Assembly: GCF_000721175.1 (NCBI RefSeq)
Contig: NZ_JOEZ01000004.1
Location: forward strand, 124,001 to 188,000
Source: Streptomyces anulatus
GTDB taxonomy: Bacteria; Actinomycetota; Actinomycetes; Streptomycetales; Streptomycetaceae
DNA length: 64,000 nucleotides
Direction of reading: 5' to 3'
In this document: piece by piece, positions 56,828 to 64,000 of the stretch
Position numbering within the stretch: the stretch's first letter is position 1
Layout: every line of letters begins with the position of its first letter
The notes under the pieces: generated by a model
Databases searched by the model: none
The model's input: the letters and a program-made list of their open reading frames with translations, nothing else
Told to the model about the DNA's origin: nothing
Translations under genes and position numbers: made by a program

Positions 56828-58138
56828 TCAGGTGGTGGTGTCCCCGCTGCGCCGTGCGAGGTCCGCACCTGCTTGAAACCGGTCCCAGGCAAGCCGGTTG
56901 TCGACCGCGTCCTCGATCGCTCTCCAGACCAGCCCTCTCGCGGGGTCCTCCGGAACGTGGGGCTCGCCGCGGTTGCCCCGGATCACCGTGACCGTGTCGC
57001 CGACCGGTGGGCGGGCCCGGTGGACGAGGATGCAGGTGGGTGTTCCGTGGCCGGGGATGTAGGCCCCGGAGGTGTCGATGATCCAGCGTGCGTCGAAGCG
57101 GGGGAGGAAGTCGGTGATGTACCGCTTGCCGAACTCCCGCTTCATGAACGAGTTCGCGGTCAGCTGCGCCACGAAGCCGCCTGGGACGGCCAGGTGCTCG
57201 AGCATCAGCGCGGTGAAGGGCAGGGCCAGCGAGTACTTGCCGGCCGCCACCTGCGGGTACGCGGCGCGGACCTGGTCGCGGACGGCAGGGTCCTTCGGGG
57301 TGATGTACGGCGGGTTGGCCACGCACGCGTGGTAGGCGCCGGCGGCGAGTAGAGGCTCGGTCCGGTCCAGCAGGGAGTCGGCGGCGGCCACGTTGACGGG
57401 CCACGACGCCGGGACCTGGTCCAGGCTCACGCCGAGGACGGACGCCGAGCACGCCAGGAGCCGGTAGGCGGTCAGCGCGGCGGCGTACGCGTCAAGGTCC
57501 ACGCCCGACACCGCTGCCAGAGCCCGCTCGACGGCCCGCGGTCCGTGCCCGACCGGAGCGGAGCGGCGGCCGCGGATCGGCGGGACGCGGGCCATGTGGA
57601 ACGCGGCGACGGCGATGTGCCCGGTCCCGCAGGCGGGGTCGATCATCCGGACGTCGGCCGGCCCCCACTCCTCGATGGCCGGCTCCAGCGACAGGCGCAG
57701 CAGGAGGCGGGCGACCCAGGGCGGGGTCTGGCACAGGGCGCGCCCCTTGCGGGCTTCGTCGGACAGCAGCTGGTAGGCGTCGCCCAGTGCGTAGCCGTCC
57801 ACGCGGCGCCCGTCTTCGAGGGCGGGGCGCCGGTCCCAGAACTCCTCGATGGCGTTCCAGGCGGCGGAGCCGAGCGGCTGCTCCCACAGCGGCAGCACGG
57901 CCGGATCGGCGAGAGGGGCCAGGGCGGGGTGGCAGCCGGCGAGACTCTCCAGGGACTTCAGCAGGCCGTCCGGACCCGGCGGGCGTTCGTCGGCCGGAGC
58001 CAGGCCATGTACGTGGGCATGCCGGACGAGGGCCGCGGCGTGGCTCCACAGGGCGGCCGTGCGCCGATCGCCGGTGTCGCGCGCGACCGCGGCGGTGAGT
58101 CTGTCGTAGGTGGCGGGGGGCAGGGTGCGTGTGGTCAT
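56828..58138 (-). CDS. Adenine-specific DNA methyltransferase, PglX/Eco57I-like
   Basis: The 436-residue protein has a complete gamma-class methylase core: DVRMIDPACGTGHIAVAAFH (S-adenosylmethionine loop), SGVDLDAYAAALTAYRLLAC, the catalytic YHACVANPPYITPKDP, then SLALPFTALMLEHLAVPGGF and LTANSFMKREFGKRYITDFL, which resembles PglX of BREX systems, and DTSGAYIPGHGTPTCILVHR. PglX proteins are more than 1000 residues, so this one lacks the usual target-recognition region. ATG at 58138 follows GAGGAAAG. It is 24 bp from the PAPS-reductase-like gene and almost certainly in the same transcript. Confidence 0.83.
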   Translation of the reverse strand: MTTRTLPPATYDRLTAAVARDTGDRRTAALWSHAAALVRHAHVHGLAPADERPPGPDGLLKSLESLAGCHPALAPLADPAVLPLWEQPLGSAAWNAIEEFWDRRPALEDGRRVDGYALGDAYQLLSDEARKGRALCQTPPWVARLLLRLSLEPAIEEWGPADVRMIDPACGTGHIAVAAFHMARVPPIRGRRSAPVGHGPRAVERALAAVSGVDLDAYAAALTAYRLLACSASVLGVSLDQVPASWPVNVAAADSLLDRTEPLLAAGAYHACVANPPYITPKDPAVRDQVRAAYPQVAAGKYSLALPFTALMLEHLAVPGGFVAQLTANSFMKREFGKRYITDFLPRFDARWIIDTSGAYIPGHGTPTCILVHRARPPVGDTVTVIRGNRGEPHVPEDPARGLVWRAIEDAVDNRLAWDRFQAGADLARRSGDTTT

Positions 58139-58162
58139 CTTTCCTCGCAGGGGGATCGGGGA

Positions 58163-59524
58163 CTACTGGCCGGCGGTCATCGCGGCCCAGACACCGGCGA
58201 AGCCGGAGCGGGCCTTGTCCTGCACGCCGGCCGGGGCGGTCACGTAGAAGTCCTCGACCGTGCCGTAGGTCTTGGCGTCCGGCCGGACGCGGGTGCGCAC
58301 GCGGTCGATGCCAGCGCCGTGGGCTTTCGTGGAGTGCTCGACGGGGCGGTCCAGGGCCGTGGCGGCGTTGTGCAGGAAGGTGCCGACTTCGGAACGGCTG
58401 CCGGTGCGGACGGTCTTCACGGACCGGTAGACCGTACCCTTGAAGCTGGTGTCGCGGCACTCGGGCTTGGAGCAGCGGTCGCCGTGCGCGGTGTGGCACT
58501 CGGGCCGGCGGCCGGCGGTGTAGGCGCGCTGCAACCGGTAGACCGCCCACGGCTCCTCGTCCAGCCGGGCGTTGAACTGGCCGAGCGCCTCAGCGTTCTG
58601 GTCGTCGGTGACCCGCCTGAACAGGGTGTCGTCCTTGTAGAGGGAGCTGTTGTCGTTCAGGGCCATCGACAGGTACTCAAGACGCAGCACGCGAGCGGCG
58701 AGGTCGGGGTACTTCCGCAGCCGCTTCAGGTGATCCGGCTGGGGCGAGCACACCCCAGCAAACGGGCATACCGGGCAATATGACTTGGACATGTCGATGC
58801 CGAGGCGGTCCTTGACGTAGCCCTGCACGTCCTCGCGGCCCCAGTCGAGCCTGAGCAAGGGGTAGTCCAGGGCGAAGGTCTCGTAGCCGGCCTTCTTGTT
58901 GCGCTTGGCCTGGAACTTGTTCGCCTTGACCGCGCGCTTGTACTCGTCCGCGTTGTAGCCGAAGAGCTTGCCGACGGTCTGCCCGCTCGCTCGCTCGAGC
59001 TGGAGGCGGTCGATCGTCCAAGCCTTGTGCTTCTGGCTGCATACGTGACCGCCGGCGTACTGGGGAACCGTGCCGTTCTCCTCCAGTTCGTCCATGAGCG
59101 TCCATGGACCTTGGCTGAACACCTTGCCGGGGTTCTTGGTGTCGGAGAGGACTTCGACACCTGCCGAGTCGGGGCGCCCGGCCCGCGCGACCTGCGTGTA
59201 TCGAATGCCCTTCTCCCGCAGCAACGGCAGGACGTGGTTCTCGACGTCGGCGATCGTGTCGGGAAACTCGAACCCGGTCATCGCCGTCACGATCGAGAAG
59301 TCGGAGAAGTCTTCGGCGATCCCGAAGGCGGTCGGATCGTTGATGATCGCCAGGGTCAGCGCCGTCGAGTCGACGCCGAGGCCGAAGTTGAGCGACTTGT
59401 GCTTCGTCGCGCGGAAGGATGCCAGAGCCTCCGCGGAGGCGACCTCGGCCGGAGCCGGTCCGCCGGACGACGGCGTTGCGGGGTCGGCATCGAGGTCGGG
59501 TTCGAACAGCGTGAGGGAAGTCAT
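58163..59524 (-). CDS. PAPS-reductase-like PP-loop protein
   Basis: The 453-residue protein starts its core with KSLNFGLGVDSTALTLAIIN, a PP-loop (SGGxDS-type, here GLGVDS), then SIVTAMTGFEFPDTIADVEN, GIRYTQVARAGRPDSAGVEV and HVCSQKHKAWTIDRLQLERA. The family resembles PAPS reductase and DndC. A Cys cluster follows in KSYCPVCPFAGVCSPQPDHL. The C-terminal part has another Cys group (PECHTAHGDRCSKPECRDTS). These could hold an Fe-S cluster or zinc. ATG at 59524 follows AGGTACG. Coupling to a DNA methyltransferase suggests base or backbone modification rather than sulfate assimilation; this is inference. Confidence 0.8.
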   Translation of the reverse strand: MTSLTLFEPDLDADPATPSSGGPAPAEVASAEALASFRATKHKSLNFGLGVDSTALTLAIINDPTAFGIAEDFSDFSIVTAMTGFEFPDTIADVENHVLPLLREKGIRYTQVARAGRPDSAGVEVLSDTKNPGKVFSQGPWTLMDELEENGTVPQYAGGHVCSQKHKAWTIDRLQLERASGQTVGKLFGYNADEYKRAVKANKFQAKRNKKAGYETFALDYPLLRLDWGREDVQGYVKDRLGIDMSKSYCPVCPFAGVCSPQPDHLKRLRKYPDLAARVLRLEYLSMALNDNSSLYKDDTLFRRVTDDQNAEALGQFNARLDEEPWAVYRLQRAYTAGRRPECHTAHGDRCSKPECRDTSFKGTVYRSVKTVRTGSRSEVGTFLHNAATALDRPVEHSTKAHGAGIDRVRTRVRPDAKTYGTVEDFYVTAPAGVQDKARSGFAGVWAAMTAGQ

Positions 59525-59544
59525 GGGCGTACCTGTGGGGAAGG

Positions 59545-59576
59545 GGCGGGTGCGGCTGGGAAGGGTCGCACCCGCC
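59545..59576 (-). terminator. Intercistronic hairpin
   Basis: A perfect 10-bp stem (GGCGGGTGCG 59545-59554, CGCACCCGCC 59567-59576) lies between the 152-residue gene and the PP-loop gene. Confidence 0.6.
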
Positions 59577-59590
59577 GGAGGACAGGAGGG

Positions 59591-60049
59591 TCAGGGCTGC
59601 GGCTTCGCGGCGCGTGCGGCGTCGAGGCCTGCGGGAGTGAGGTAGGGCCGGTGCTTCGGGCCGGTGCGGCCGTCGTCGCCGTCGGTGGGCTGGGGGACGC
59701 CGTCGGCGGCGCGGTACTCGACGAGGGCGAGGCGGGCGAGGGAGGCGGCGGTGGGCCAGGTGACGTTCCTCAGCGCGCCGTCCTCGTCGGCGGAGTCGAG
59801 GGCGGCCAGCTGGGAGTCGTTCAGGATCGACCGCCGTCCGGCGCCGGTGATGACGTATGGTCCGACGCCCTGCGCCTGCGCTTTCTCCGGCGGCAGCCGG
59901 TAGCCGTCGCCGTCGTTGCGGTAGACCAGGCCGTCGTCCAGGTAGACCTGGAGCGTCGTACGGCTGCCGTGCGATGCGAGGTGCCCCGAGGGATGTGCGC
60001 ACGCGGCGCGGAGATGCTTGGGCGCCGGCGGGTAGGCGTTGCTGGTCAT
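59591..60049 (-). CDS. Hypothetical protein of the PP-loop operon
   Basis: The 152-residue soluble protein contains SRTTLQVYLDDGLVYRNDGD, GVGPYVITGAGRRSILNDSQ and NVTWPTAASLARLALVEYRA, and ends PYLTPAGLDAARAAKPQP, with the LTPAGLDA close of a winged-helix-like protein. A Cys-His pair (ACAHPSGH) is near the start. ATG at 60049 overlaps the stop of the upstream gene (ATGA), so it is coupled. Confidence 0.55.
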   Translation of the reverse strand: MTSNAYPPAPKHLRAACAHPSGHLASHGSRTTLQVYLDDGLVYRNDGDGYRLPPEKAQAQGVGPYVITGAGRRSILNDSQLAALDSADEDGALRNVTWPTAASLARLALVEYRAADGVPQPTDGDDGRTGPKHRPYLTPAGLDAARAAKPQP

Positions 60050-61032
60050 CGCGGGCCCTCCAGTGCGAGGACCGGTGCCGGGTCGAGCGCTGCGGCCCGC
60101 GGGTTGATCGCTGCCTTGACCTTGCGCCCGCAGCCGGGGCGCTCGCACTGCTCCGTCGCCCGGGGGTTGTGCCACTGGCAGCTCGGGCAGCTCCACATCA
60201 GCCCCGCCGAGACCGCCACTGAGGAGATCACGGCCCGCTGCTCCGGGTCGGCAGCGTCCAGGAGCTGCTCCAGTACGGGGGGATGCGGGGCGTAGTGGTT
60301 GCTGTCGTCGAGGATGACGGTGTCCTCGACGACGACGCGCAGCGGCACGGTCCCGTCCGGCCGGACGACGTGCTCGGGGTCGGCGCTGTCGAGGTGGACC
60401 GAGACCCGCACGACGCCGTCCTCGGCGTCCAGGTAGCCGAAGACGAGCACGCCGGCCACCTCGATGCACGACGGTCCCTGGTCATCGGCGGGGTAGAAGA
60501 CCGCGGCGCGGTTGAGGCCCTCGGCCGTCACGGCGTCGGGGAAGACGAAGTTCAGGGGAGCAATGCGGGAGCGCTGCGCCCGCCCGATCTCCTCGCAGTA
60601 CAGCTCGAAGCCCTGATCGGGCACCGCGTCGCCGTCGGGACCGTAGTAGAGATCGACCGCTTCGGCGTCGTCGGCCGGGGGCTCGTCGGGCACGTCGCCC
60701 TGGCCGCCCACGTTGGCCCAGCTGCCGCGCACGTGCGTGGCGAGCTCCGCGAGGGCAGCGCGTTCCGTGGCGTAGGGCGCCGTGGTGTCCTCGTGGCGGG
60801 TCCAGATGCGCAGCATCCAGACCTGCTGGCCCGGGCGAGGCCCCAGGATGGCGGAGACGGCCGGGGACCGGCCGCCGGCTGCCTCGGCGACGATCTCGGC
60901 GTGAGCGCGCTGGGCGAGTTCACGGTACTGCGGGGGCAGTTCGGCGGCGGCCAGTGAGGGGGCCAGGGCGCCTGCGATGCGCACCAGACTCTCGATGTCG
61001 GAAGGGCGGAAGCGTTCAGCGAGCACGGTCAT
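60046..61032 (-). CDS. Hypothetical protein with C-terminal zinc ribbon
   Basis: The 328-residue protein has a helical start (IESLVRIAGALAPSLAAAEL), an alpha/beta middle (QVWMLRIWTRHEDTTAPYAT; FELYCEEIGRAQRSRIAPLN; EVAGVLVFGYLDAEDGVVRV) and the zinc ribbon WSCPSCQWHNPRATEQCERP followed by GCGRKV, a RanBP2-like CxxC...CxxxxC spacing. ATG at 61032 is preceded by GAGG; ATG at 61038 is an alternative. The role is unknown; the zinc ribbon may bind nucleic acid or protein. Confidence 0.6.
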   Translation of the reverse strand: MTVLAERFRPSDIESLVRIAGALAPSLAAAELPPQYRELAQRAHAEIVAEAAGGRSPAVSAILGPRPGQQVWMLRIWTRHEDTTAPYATERAALAELATHVRGSWANVGGQGDVPDEPPADDAEAVDLYYGPDGDAVPDQGFELYCEEIGRAQRSRIAPLNFVFPDAVTAEGLNRAAVFYPADDQGPSCIEVAGVLVFGYLDAEDGVVRVSVHLDSADPEHVVRPDGTVPLRVVVEDTVILDDSNHYAPHPPVLEQLLDAADPEQRAVISSVAVSAGLMWSCPSCQWHNPRATEQCERPGCGRKVKAAINPRAAALDPAPVLALEGPR

Positions 61033-61051
61033 CCTCATCGGTGGCAGAACG

Positions 61052-61073
61052 TGGCGGGCAAGGTGGCCCGCCA
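61052..61073 (-). terminator. Intercistronic hairpin
   Basis: TGGCGGGC (61052-61059) and GCCCGCCA (61066-61073) form a perfect 8-bp stem between two genes of the promoter-copy-8 operon. Confidence 0.45.
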
Positions 61074-61093
61074 GGCGTGGAAGGGGGGAAGGG

Positions 61094-61699
61094 CTAGGCG
61101 CCCAGATCAAGGAGCGCCGCGACCAGGGCGAGGGCGCGCTTGCGCTCGGGGGAGACCCGCACGCGGCGGATGCGCTTCGGGTCGGAAGGGAGCCGGATGC
61201 CCACGGCCGCGCCGTGTCCGTCACGGTGCAGCTCGTACTGGTCTGCTGAGAGCATCCAGGCGTCCCAGTCGTCAGCCTTGCGCCCGGCGCGCACCAGGGA
61301 TTCCGCGGTGGGTGCCGTCGCGGGGCAGGAACAGGCCGGGTCGTCGCACGGACGGCCCGCCGGATGCCGGGAGATGACGCCGCCCGAACGGTAGGTGGCT
61401 CTGGTGCCGTTGAGCATCGGGCACGCCTTCTCCGAATACATCAGGCAGGGCGGGTGGAGTCCCGGTTCCGGCGCATACCCGATGACCACGTCCTGGGGGC
61501 GGACCAGCACGTAGAACCACCGCTCCAGCGGCCATTCGCAGATCTGGCACAGGCCGTTCTCGAAGGCTCGGGTGCGTTTGCCCGGGTCGAGCCCGCCGAA
61601 GACCGGCAGACCGTTGTGCTCGAACGAGACGTACGGGACGACCAGGCCGCCGTGCGTGGGACGGTGCGCGCACGCCGCGGGGATCGCCGGGACGCTCAC
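61094..61699 (-). CDS. Hypothetical protein, plasmid-type, Cys-rich
   Basis: The 201-residue protein has THGGLVVPYVSFEHNGLPVF, a Cys pair in ENGLCQICEWPLERWFYVL, another group in HPPCLMYSEKACPML and a third in CDDPACSCPATAPT, so several metal sites are likely. The end is basic (KRIRRVRVSPERKRALALV). GTG at 61699 overlaps the stop of the upstream gene (GTGA). I believe similar proteins occur on Streptomyces plasmids, but I cannot name the family or function. Confidence 0.6.
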   Translation of the reverse strand: MSVPAIPAACAHRPTHGGLVVPYVSFEHNGLPVFGGLDPGKRTRAFENGLCQICEWPLERWFYVLVRPQDVVIGYAPEPGLHPPCLMYSEKACPMLNGTRATYRSGGVISRHPAGRPCDDPACSCPATAPTAESLVRAGRKADDWDAWMLSADQYELHRDGHGAAVGIRLPSDPKRIRRVRVSPERKRALALVAALLDLGA

Positions 61700-62046
61700 T
61701 GGGAATCACCGCCGGAGAGCTCCCAGGAGGGGCGGGCGAGCTCGACCAGGAAGGTGTAGGCGGCGTCACTGGCCTGGAGCTGGCGGACGACGGGGAGCTG
61801 CCGGTACCGGCTGAGGAACTCGCCGATGATCAGAGCGGTGTTGTGCGAGTCGTCCGGGTAGCTGCCGTGGTCGAGGGGGACCAGGCGGTCGCCCTCGTAC
61901 TGCGGCCACGTGTACGCGGCGAGGAGCACGGCCTGGCTCCAGTTGTGCGGGTTGGCGCGGATCTTGACGAGCTCGGCGCCGGGCGCCAGTTCCCTGAGCG
62001 AGTCGAGGGGCGGTGTCCGGCGCGGTTGGGGGGTGCTCGGGCCCAT
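61696..62046 (-). CDS. Small hypothetical protein, first gene after promoter copy 8
   Basis: The 116-residue protein has AELVKIRANPHNWSQAVLLA and DSHNTALIIGEFLSRYRQLP and ends LARPSWELSGGDSQ. It is soluble and helical with no known family. ATG at 62046 has GGAGA upstream and is about 165 nt after the predicted transcription start; this long GC-rich leader may fold. It is coupled to the next gene by GTGA. Confidence 0.55.
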   Translation of the reverse strand: MGPSTPQPRRTPPLDSLRELAPGAELVKIRANPHNWSQAVLLAAYTWPQYEGDRLVPLDHGSYPDDSHNTALIIGEFLSRYRQLPVVRQLQASDAAYTFLVELARPSWELSGGDSQ

Positions 62047-62217
62047 GACGGTCTCCCAGTTCGAGGCGGGCTTCGGCGGCCCGGGGCGGTGAGATGGAGG
62101 GCTGCGGGGTTCGCCACGCAGCGGTGCAGTGGCCTGGCGGCCGCCCTCACGGCGCCGACGAGGGGCGGCGTTGGGGTTGTGGGGGAGGAGAGAGCGGCTG
62201 ATCAACCAGACATGAGT

Positions 62218-62246
62218 ACAGTACGCATGGGAATCTAAATACGCAA
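62218..62246 (-). promoter_or_regulatory. Shared promoter motif, copy 8
   Basis: On the minus strand, -35 TTGCGT (62246-62241), a 17-nt spacer and -10 TACTGT (62223-62218). The -35 overlaps the last codons of the upstream gene. It heads the operon containing the PP-loop and methyltransferase genes. Confidence 0.75.
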
Positions 62247-63005
62247 CATCACGGCGTGGGGTGTCCGCTCATCCCCTTCGGCCACGGTGAACCGGGCCGA
62301 CAGCAGCGCCGCACAGAGCTGCCGGATTCCTCCCTGCTCCCACAGCGCCAGGGACTCGGGCACTGCGGCCGGCCACCACTGCACCGACACTCCGTCGCGC
62401 ACCACGTCGACCGCGACTCCGTACCCGTCGTCCTTGCTCCAGTCAGCCATGCGCACGTGCGGGCTCAGCACCTCAACTGCACCCTCATGAAGGCGGATCG
62501 CCTCCTCCTTCGCGCTGCGTGCCGCCTGCCGCAGAGCCTTCGCCTGTGCGGCGGACACCGGACGGTAGACGGTGCTGGCTCCCTCGTCCTCCGCGAGGAT
62601 GACAAGGGCTCCCCCCTGCGCCGCGAGCACACGATCCCGGCCGACTTCGGCGACCAGCTCGAGCAGTTGCTCCGCGGAGACGACCGTGTCGAGTCCGCTC
62701 TCGGGAACGGCGGAGGCCCGGTAGTGCCCGTTCCGCACCAAGTCCAGGGCGTGCTTGACGTCCAGCATGGCGCGGGCGAGCTCGGCGGAGCCGGGCCGCC
62801 CGTTCGCGGCATAGCGGGTCAGCCGCTGATGGACCAGGGCCGCTTCGCGCTCGTCGGGCTCGTCGAACTGGTTGGCGAGCACCTCACGTACGGCAAGGTC
62901 GATCACCTGCGGCAGGTACCCGGCGCTGAAGGACCTGCGCCGGAGCATGCGAAGCGCCGTCTGCTTGGACGAGCCGGCAGGGACGACGGCTGATGCCTGG
63001 GACAC
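62235..63005 (-). CDS. Hypothetical protein
   Basis: The 256-residue soluble protein contains FSAGYLPQVIDLAVREVLAN, PGSAELARAMLDVKHALDLV, RDRVLAAQGGALVILAEDEG and VAVDVVRDGVSVQWWPAAVP. It appears to be mainly helical with a beta end. GTG at 63005 has GGAG at 7-nt spacing. Its stop lies within promoter copy 8, so the coding end and the -35 region share bases. The family is unknown. Confidence 0.55.
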   Translation of the reverse strand: MSQASAVVPAGSSKQTALRMLRRRSFSAGYLPQVIDLAVREVLANQFDEPDEREAALVHQRLTRYAANGRPGSAELARAMLDVKHALDLVRNGHYRASAVPESGLDTVVSAEQLLELVAEVGRDRVLAAQGGALVILAEDEGASTVYRPVSAAQAKALRQAARSAKEEAIRLHEGAVEVLSPHVRMADWSKDDGYGVAVDVVRDGVSVQWWPAAVPESLALWEQGGIRQLCAALLSARFTVAEGDERTPHAVMLRI

Positions 63006-63019
63006 GAGGTGACTCCTCC

Positions 63020-63841
63020 TCAATTCGCCGGTCGCGAGCCGGGCTGGCCGATGTATGTGGTCCACGCCTCGTGCTCGGCGGTGGTGAGAATCGGCGGCGG
63101 GACGATGGGGGCGCGCCCGAAGCACTGGTTACAGGCGTGTACGTCCGGCTCGGCGCCGGTGGCGTCAGTGCCGCGGCCCGGCAAGGCGGTGCCGCAGATG
63201 GGCAGGTCCGCCGGGACGGACGGGTCCAGCCGTAGATGCAGTTCGTGGCCGTGGAGGACCGGACGGACCGCGACGGGCTCCGGTTCGGAGGCGGGGCCGA
63301 AATGTTCTGCCAGGAACCGCACGACAAGGGCGTGAGCTGCCTGGGCCCGCTCGTCCAGGGTTCGCGTGTCCGCCGGCGGCAGCTCGACGACCCGCAGGGG
63401 TTCCCGCATCTCTGAGGTCAGGCGGTCGACGAGGACGCGCCCCTCGGCGAGGAACTGCGGGGCGTCGCCGCGGGGGTCGTCGCTGCGCTTGCCGACCCAG
63501 ATCCACGACAGGGGTACGAACGCGGCGAGCTCGCTGAGGAGCCCGTACCAGCGGCTCACCGCCCACGTGGCGTAGGTGCCGCATGGCCTGTGGTGGCAGG
63601 AGCCGGCCGGCGCCTGGCAGGCGCGCAGTTCGAAGCGGAAGCCGAGCTCGGCCGCGTCCGTCCGAAGGATGCCGAGCTCCGCCACACCGCCGTTCTGCCG
63701 TGTCCACCAAGCCGGTTCACCGCCTAGCAGCGGACCGGGCTCGGTGCTGCGCCCGATCCCCTGCGCCTCCGCTGAATTGGCAGAGGCCAGAGTCCGATGG
63801 GCAGAGACAACGCGGGTGCCGTCGATCACGAGGTAGTTCAT
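63020..63841 (-). CDS. Hypothetical protein
   Basis: The 273-residue protein starts MNYLVIDGTRVVSAHRTLAS and has ACQAPAGSCHHRPCGTYATW (a Cys/His group), SWIWVGKRSDDPRGDAPQFL, LDERAQAAHALVVRFLAEHF and EPDVHACNQCFGRAPIVPPP near the end. Two Cys pairs suggest metal binding. ATG at 63841. It is 14 bp from the next gene and likely cotranscribed with it; its own promoter is not clear. Confidence 0.55.
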   Translation of the reverse strand: MNYLVIDGTRVVSAHRTLASANSAEAQGIGRSTEPGPLLGGEPAWWTRQNGGVAELGILRTDAAELGFRFELRACQAPAGSCHHRPCGTYATWAVSRWYGLLSELAAFVPLSWIWVGKRSDDPRGDAPQFLAEGRVLVDRLTSEMREPLRVVELPPADTRTLDERAQAAHALVVRFLAEHFGPASEPEPVAVRPVLHGHELHLRLDPSVPADLPICGTALPGRGTDATGAEPDVHACNQCFGRAPIVPPPILTTAEHEAWTTYIGQPGSRPAN

Positions 63842-63925
63842 CAGAAGTCTCTCCGGTCCGGCCGGGCGCGCCAGCGCCCGGCCGTCGAGCTGGGAACGCC
63901 GGGATGGAGGCCCGGCAACGGCGGA

Positions 63926-64000
63926 TCAGGCGAGCGACTTCTTGGGGGTGGCCTTGACGGCCTTCTTCGCCGGGCCTGTCTTCTTGGCCCCCGCTCCCGA
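63926..64000 (-). CDS. Lys/Ala-rich protein C-terminus (partial)
   Basis: The last 24 residues of a minus-strand gene that continues outside the window read GAKKTGPAKKAVKATPKKS before LA and TGA (63928-63926). This (A/K)-rich tail is typical of histone-like HU/HupS or similar DNA-associated proteins. The body of the gene is not visible, so the family is only suggested. Confidence 0.5.
   Translation of the reverse strand, partial: SGAGAKKTGPAKKAVKATPKKSLA

Noticed and set aside
1..64000. tRNA or rRNA genes
   Set aside because: No cloverleaf-type sequence, CCA-adjacent acceptor pattern or conserved rRNA segment was seen by reading. A dedicated covariance search was not possible.

Overview
The window is high-GC actinomycete DNA and almost certainly from Streptomyces or a close relative. 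The codon use is GC-rich, GTG and TTG starts are frequent behind strong GGAGG-type ribosome binding sites, stops and starts often overlap as GTGA or ATGA, and the gene families (DUF2637, LysM-BTAD, SAV_2336-like, MmyB-like XRE, Imm49) are typical of the genus. No rRNA, tRNA, CRISPR array or complete insertion sequence was seen. The second half looks like a plasmid or chromosome-arm accessory region rather than core chromosome.

Layout. At 1-6.2 kb there are scattered metabolic and small genes: two GNATs, a gamma-glutamylcyclotransferase, an orphan trpA, a secreted SH3 protein, a prepilin peptidase, an Imm49 fragment and a decayed AlkA-type glycosylase. From 6.2 to 20 kb one minus-strand transcription unit encodes a complete actinobacterial Tad/Flp pilus: lipoprotein, secreted protein, CpaB-like, TadZ, TadA, TadB, TadC, Flp, two TadE and one TadG-like protein. 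It continues into a giant membrane LysM-BTAD protein and a DUF2637 (Spd-like) membrane protein. From 20 to 24.7 kb are a small alpha-helical protein, an MBL hydrolase, divergent XRE and IclR regulators, and a decayed patch.

From 24.7 to 39.7 kb and again from 47.3 to 64 kb nearly all genes are on the minus strand in short operons of poorly known small proteins. Eight copies of one promoter-like sequence (TTGYKT, exactly 17 nt, then TAnTGT-like, with extra conserved bases) head these operons. The operons carry a second NAD-dependent DNA ligase, a TetR regulator, a SAV_2336-like gene, a DUF4007 protein, a PAPS-reductase-like PP-loop protein, a PglX-like adenine methyltransferase and two methyltransferase-like proteins lacking NPPF/Y. 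An AbiJ-like nuclease lies beside them. This coordinated gene set is the best candidate for an undescribed system. A sulfur-linked DNA-modification or defence role is possible but is inference.

Between the two halves, 39.9-47.3 kb is a self-contained sulfur module: ArsR-rhodanese regulator, MBL-double-rhodanese protein, cysteine desulfurase, a Cys/Met-metabolism PLP enzyme, two MFS transporters and a TusA-like protein. It uses a different promoter style. On its right side the TusA gene and an oppositely oriented tyrosine-integrase fragment are both cut at the same point (about 47,333), marking a recombination junction.

Several genes are damaged by small indels (AlkA, FabG fragment, SAV_2336-like, a 27.9 kb gene), so part of this accessory DNA is decaying, or a few positions are sequencing errors.
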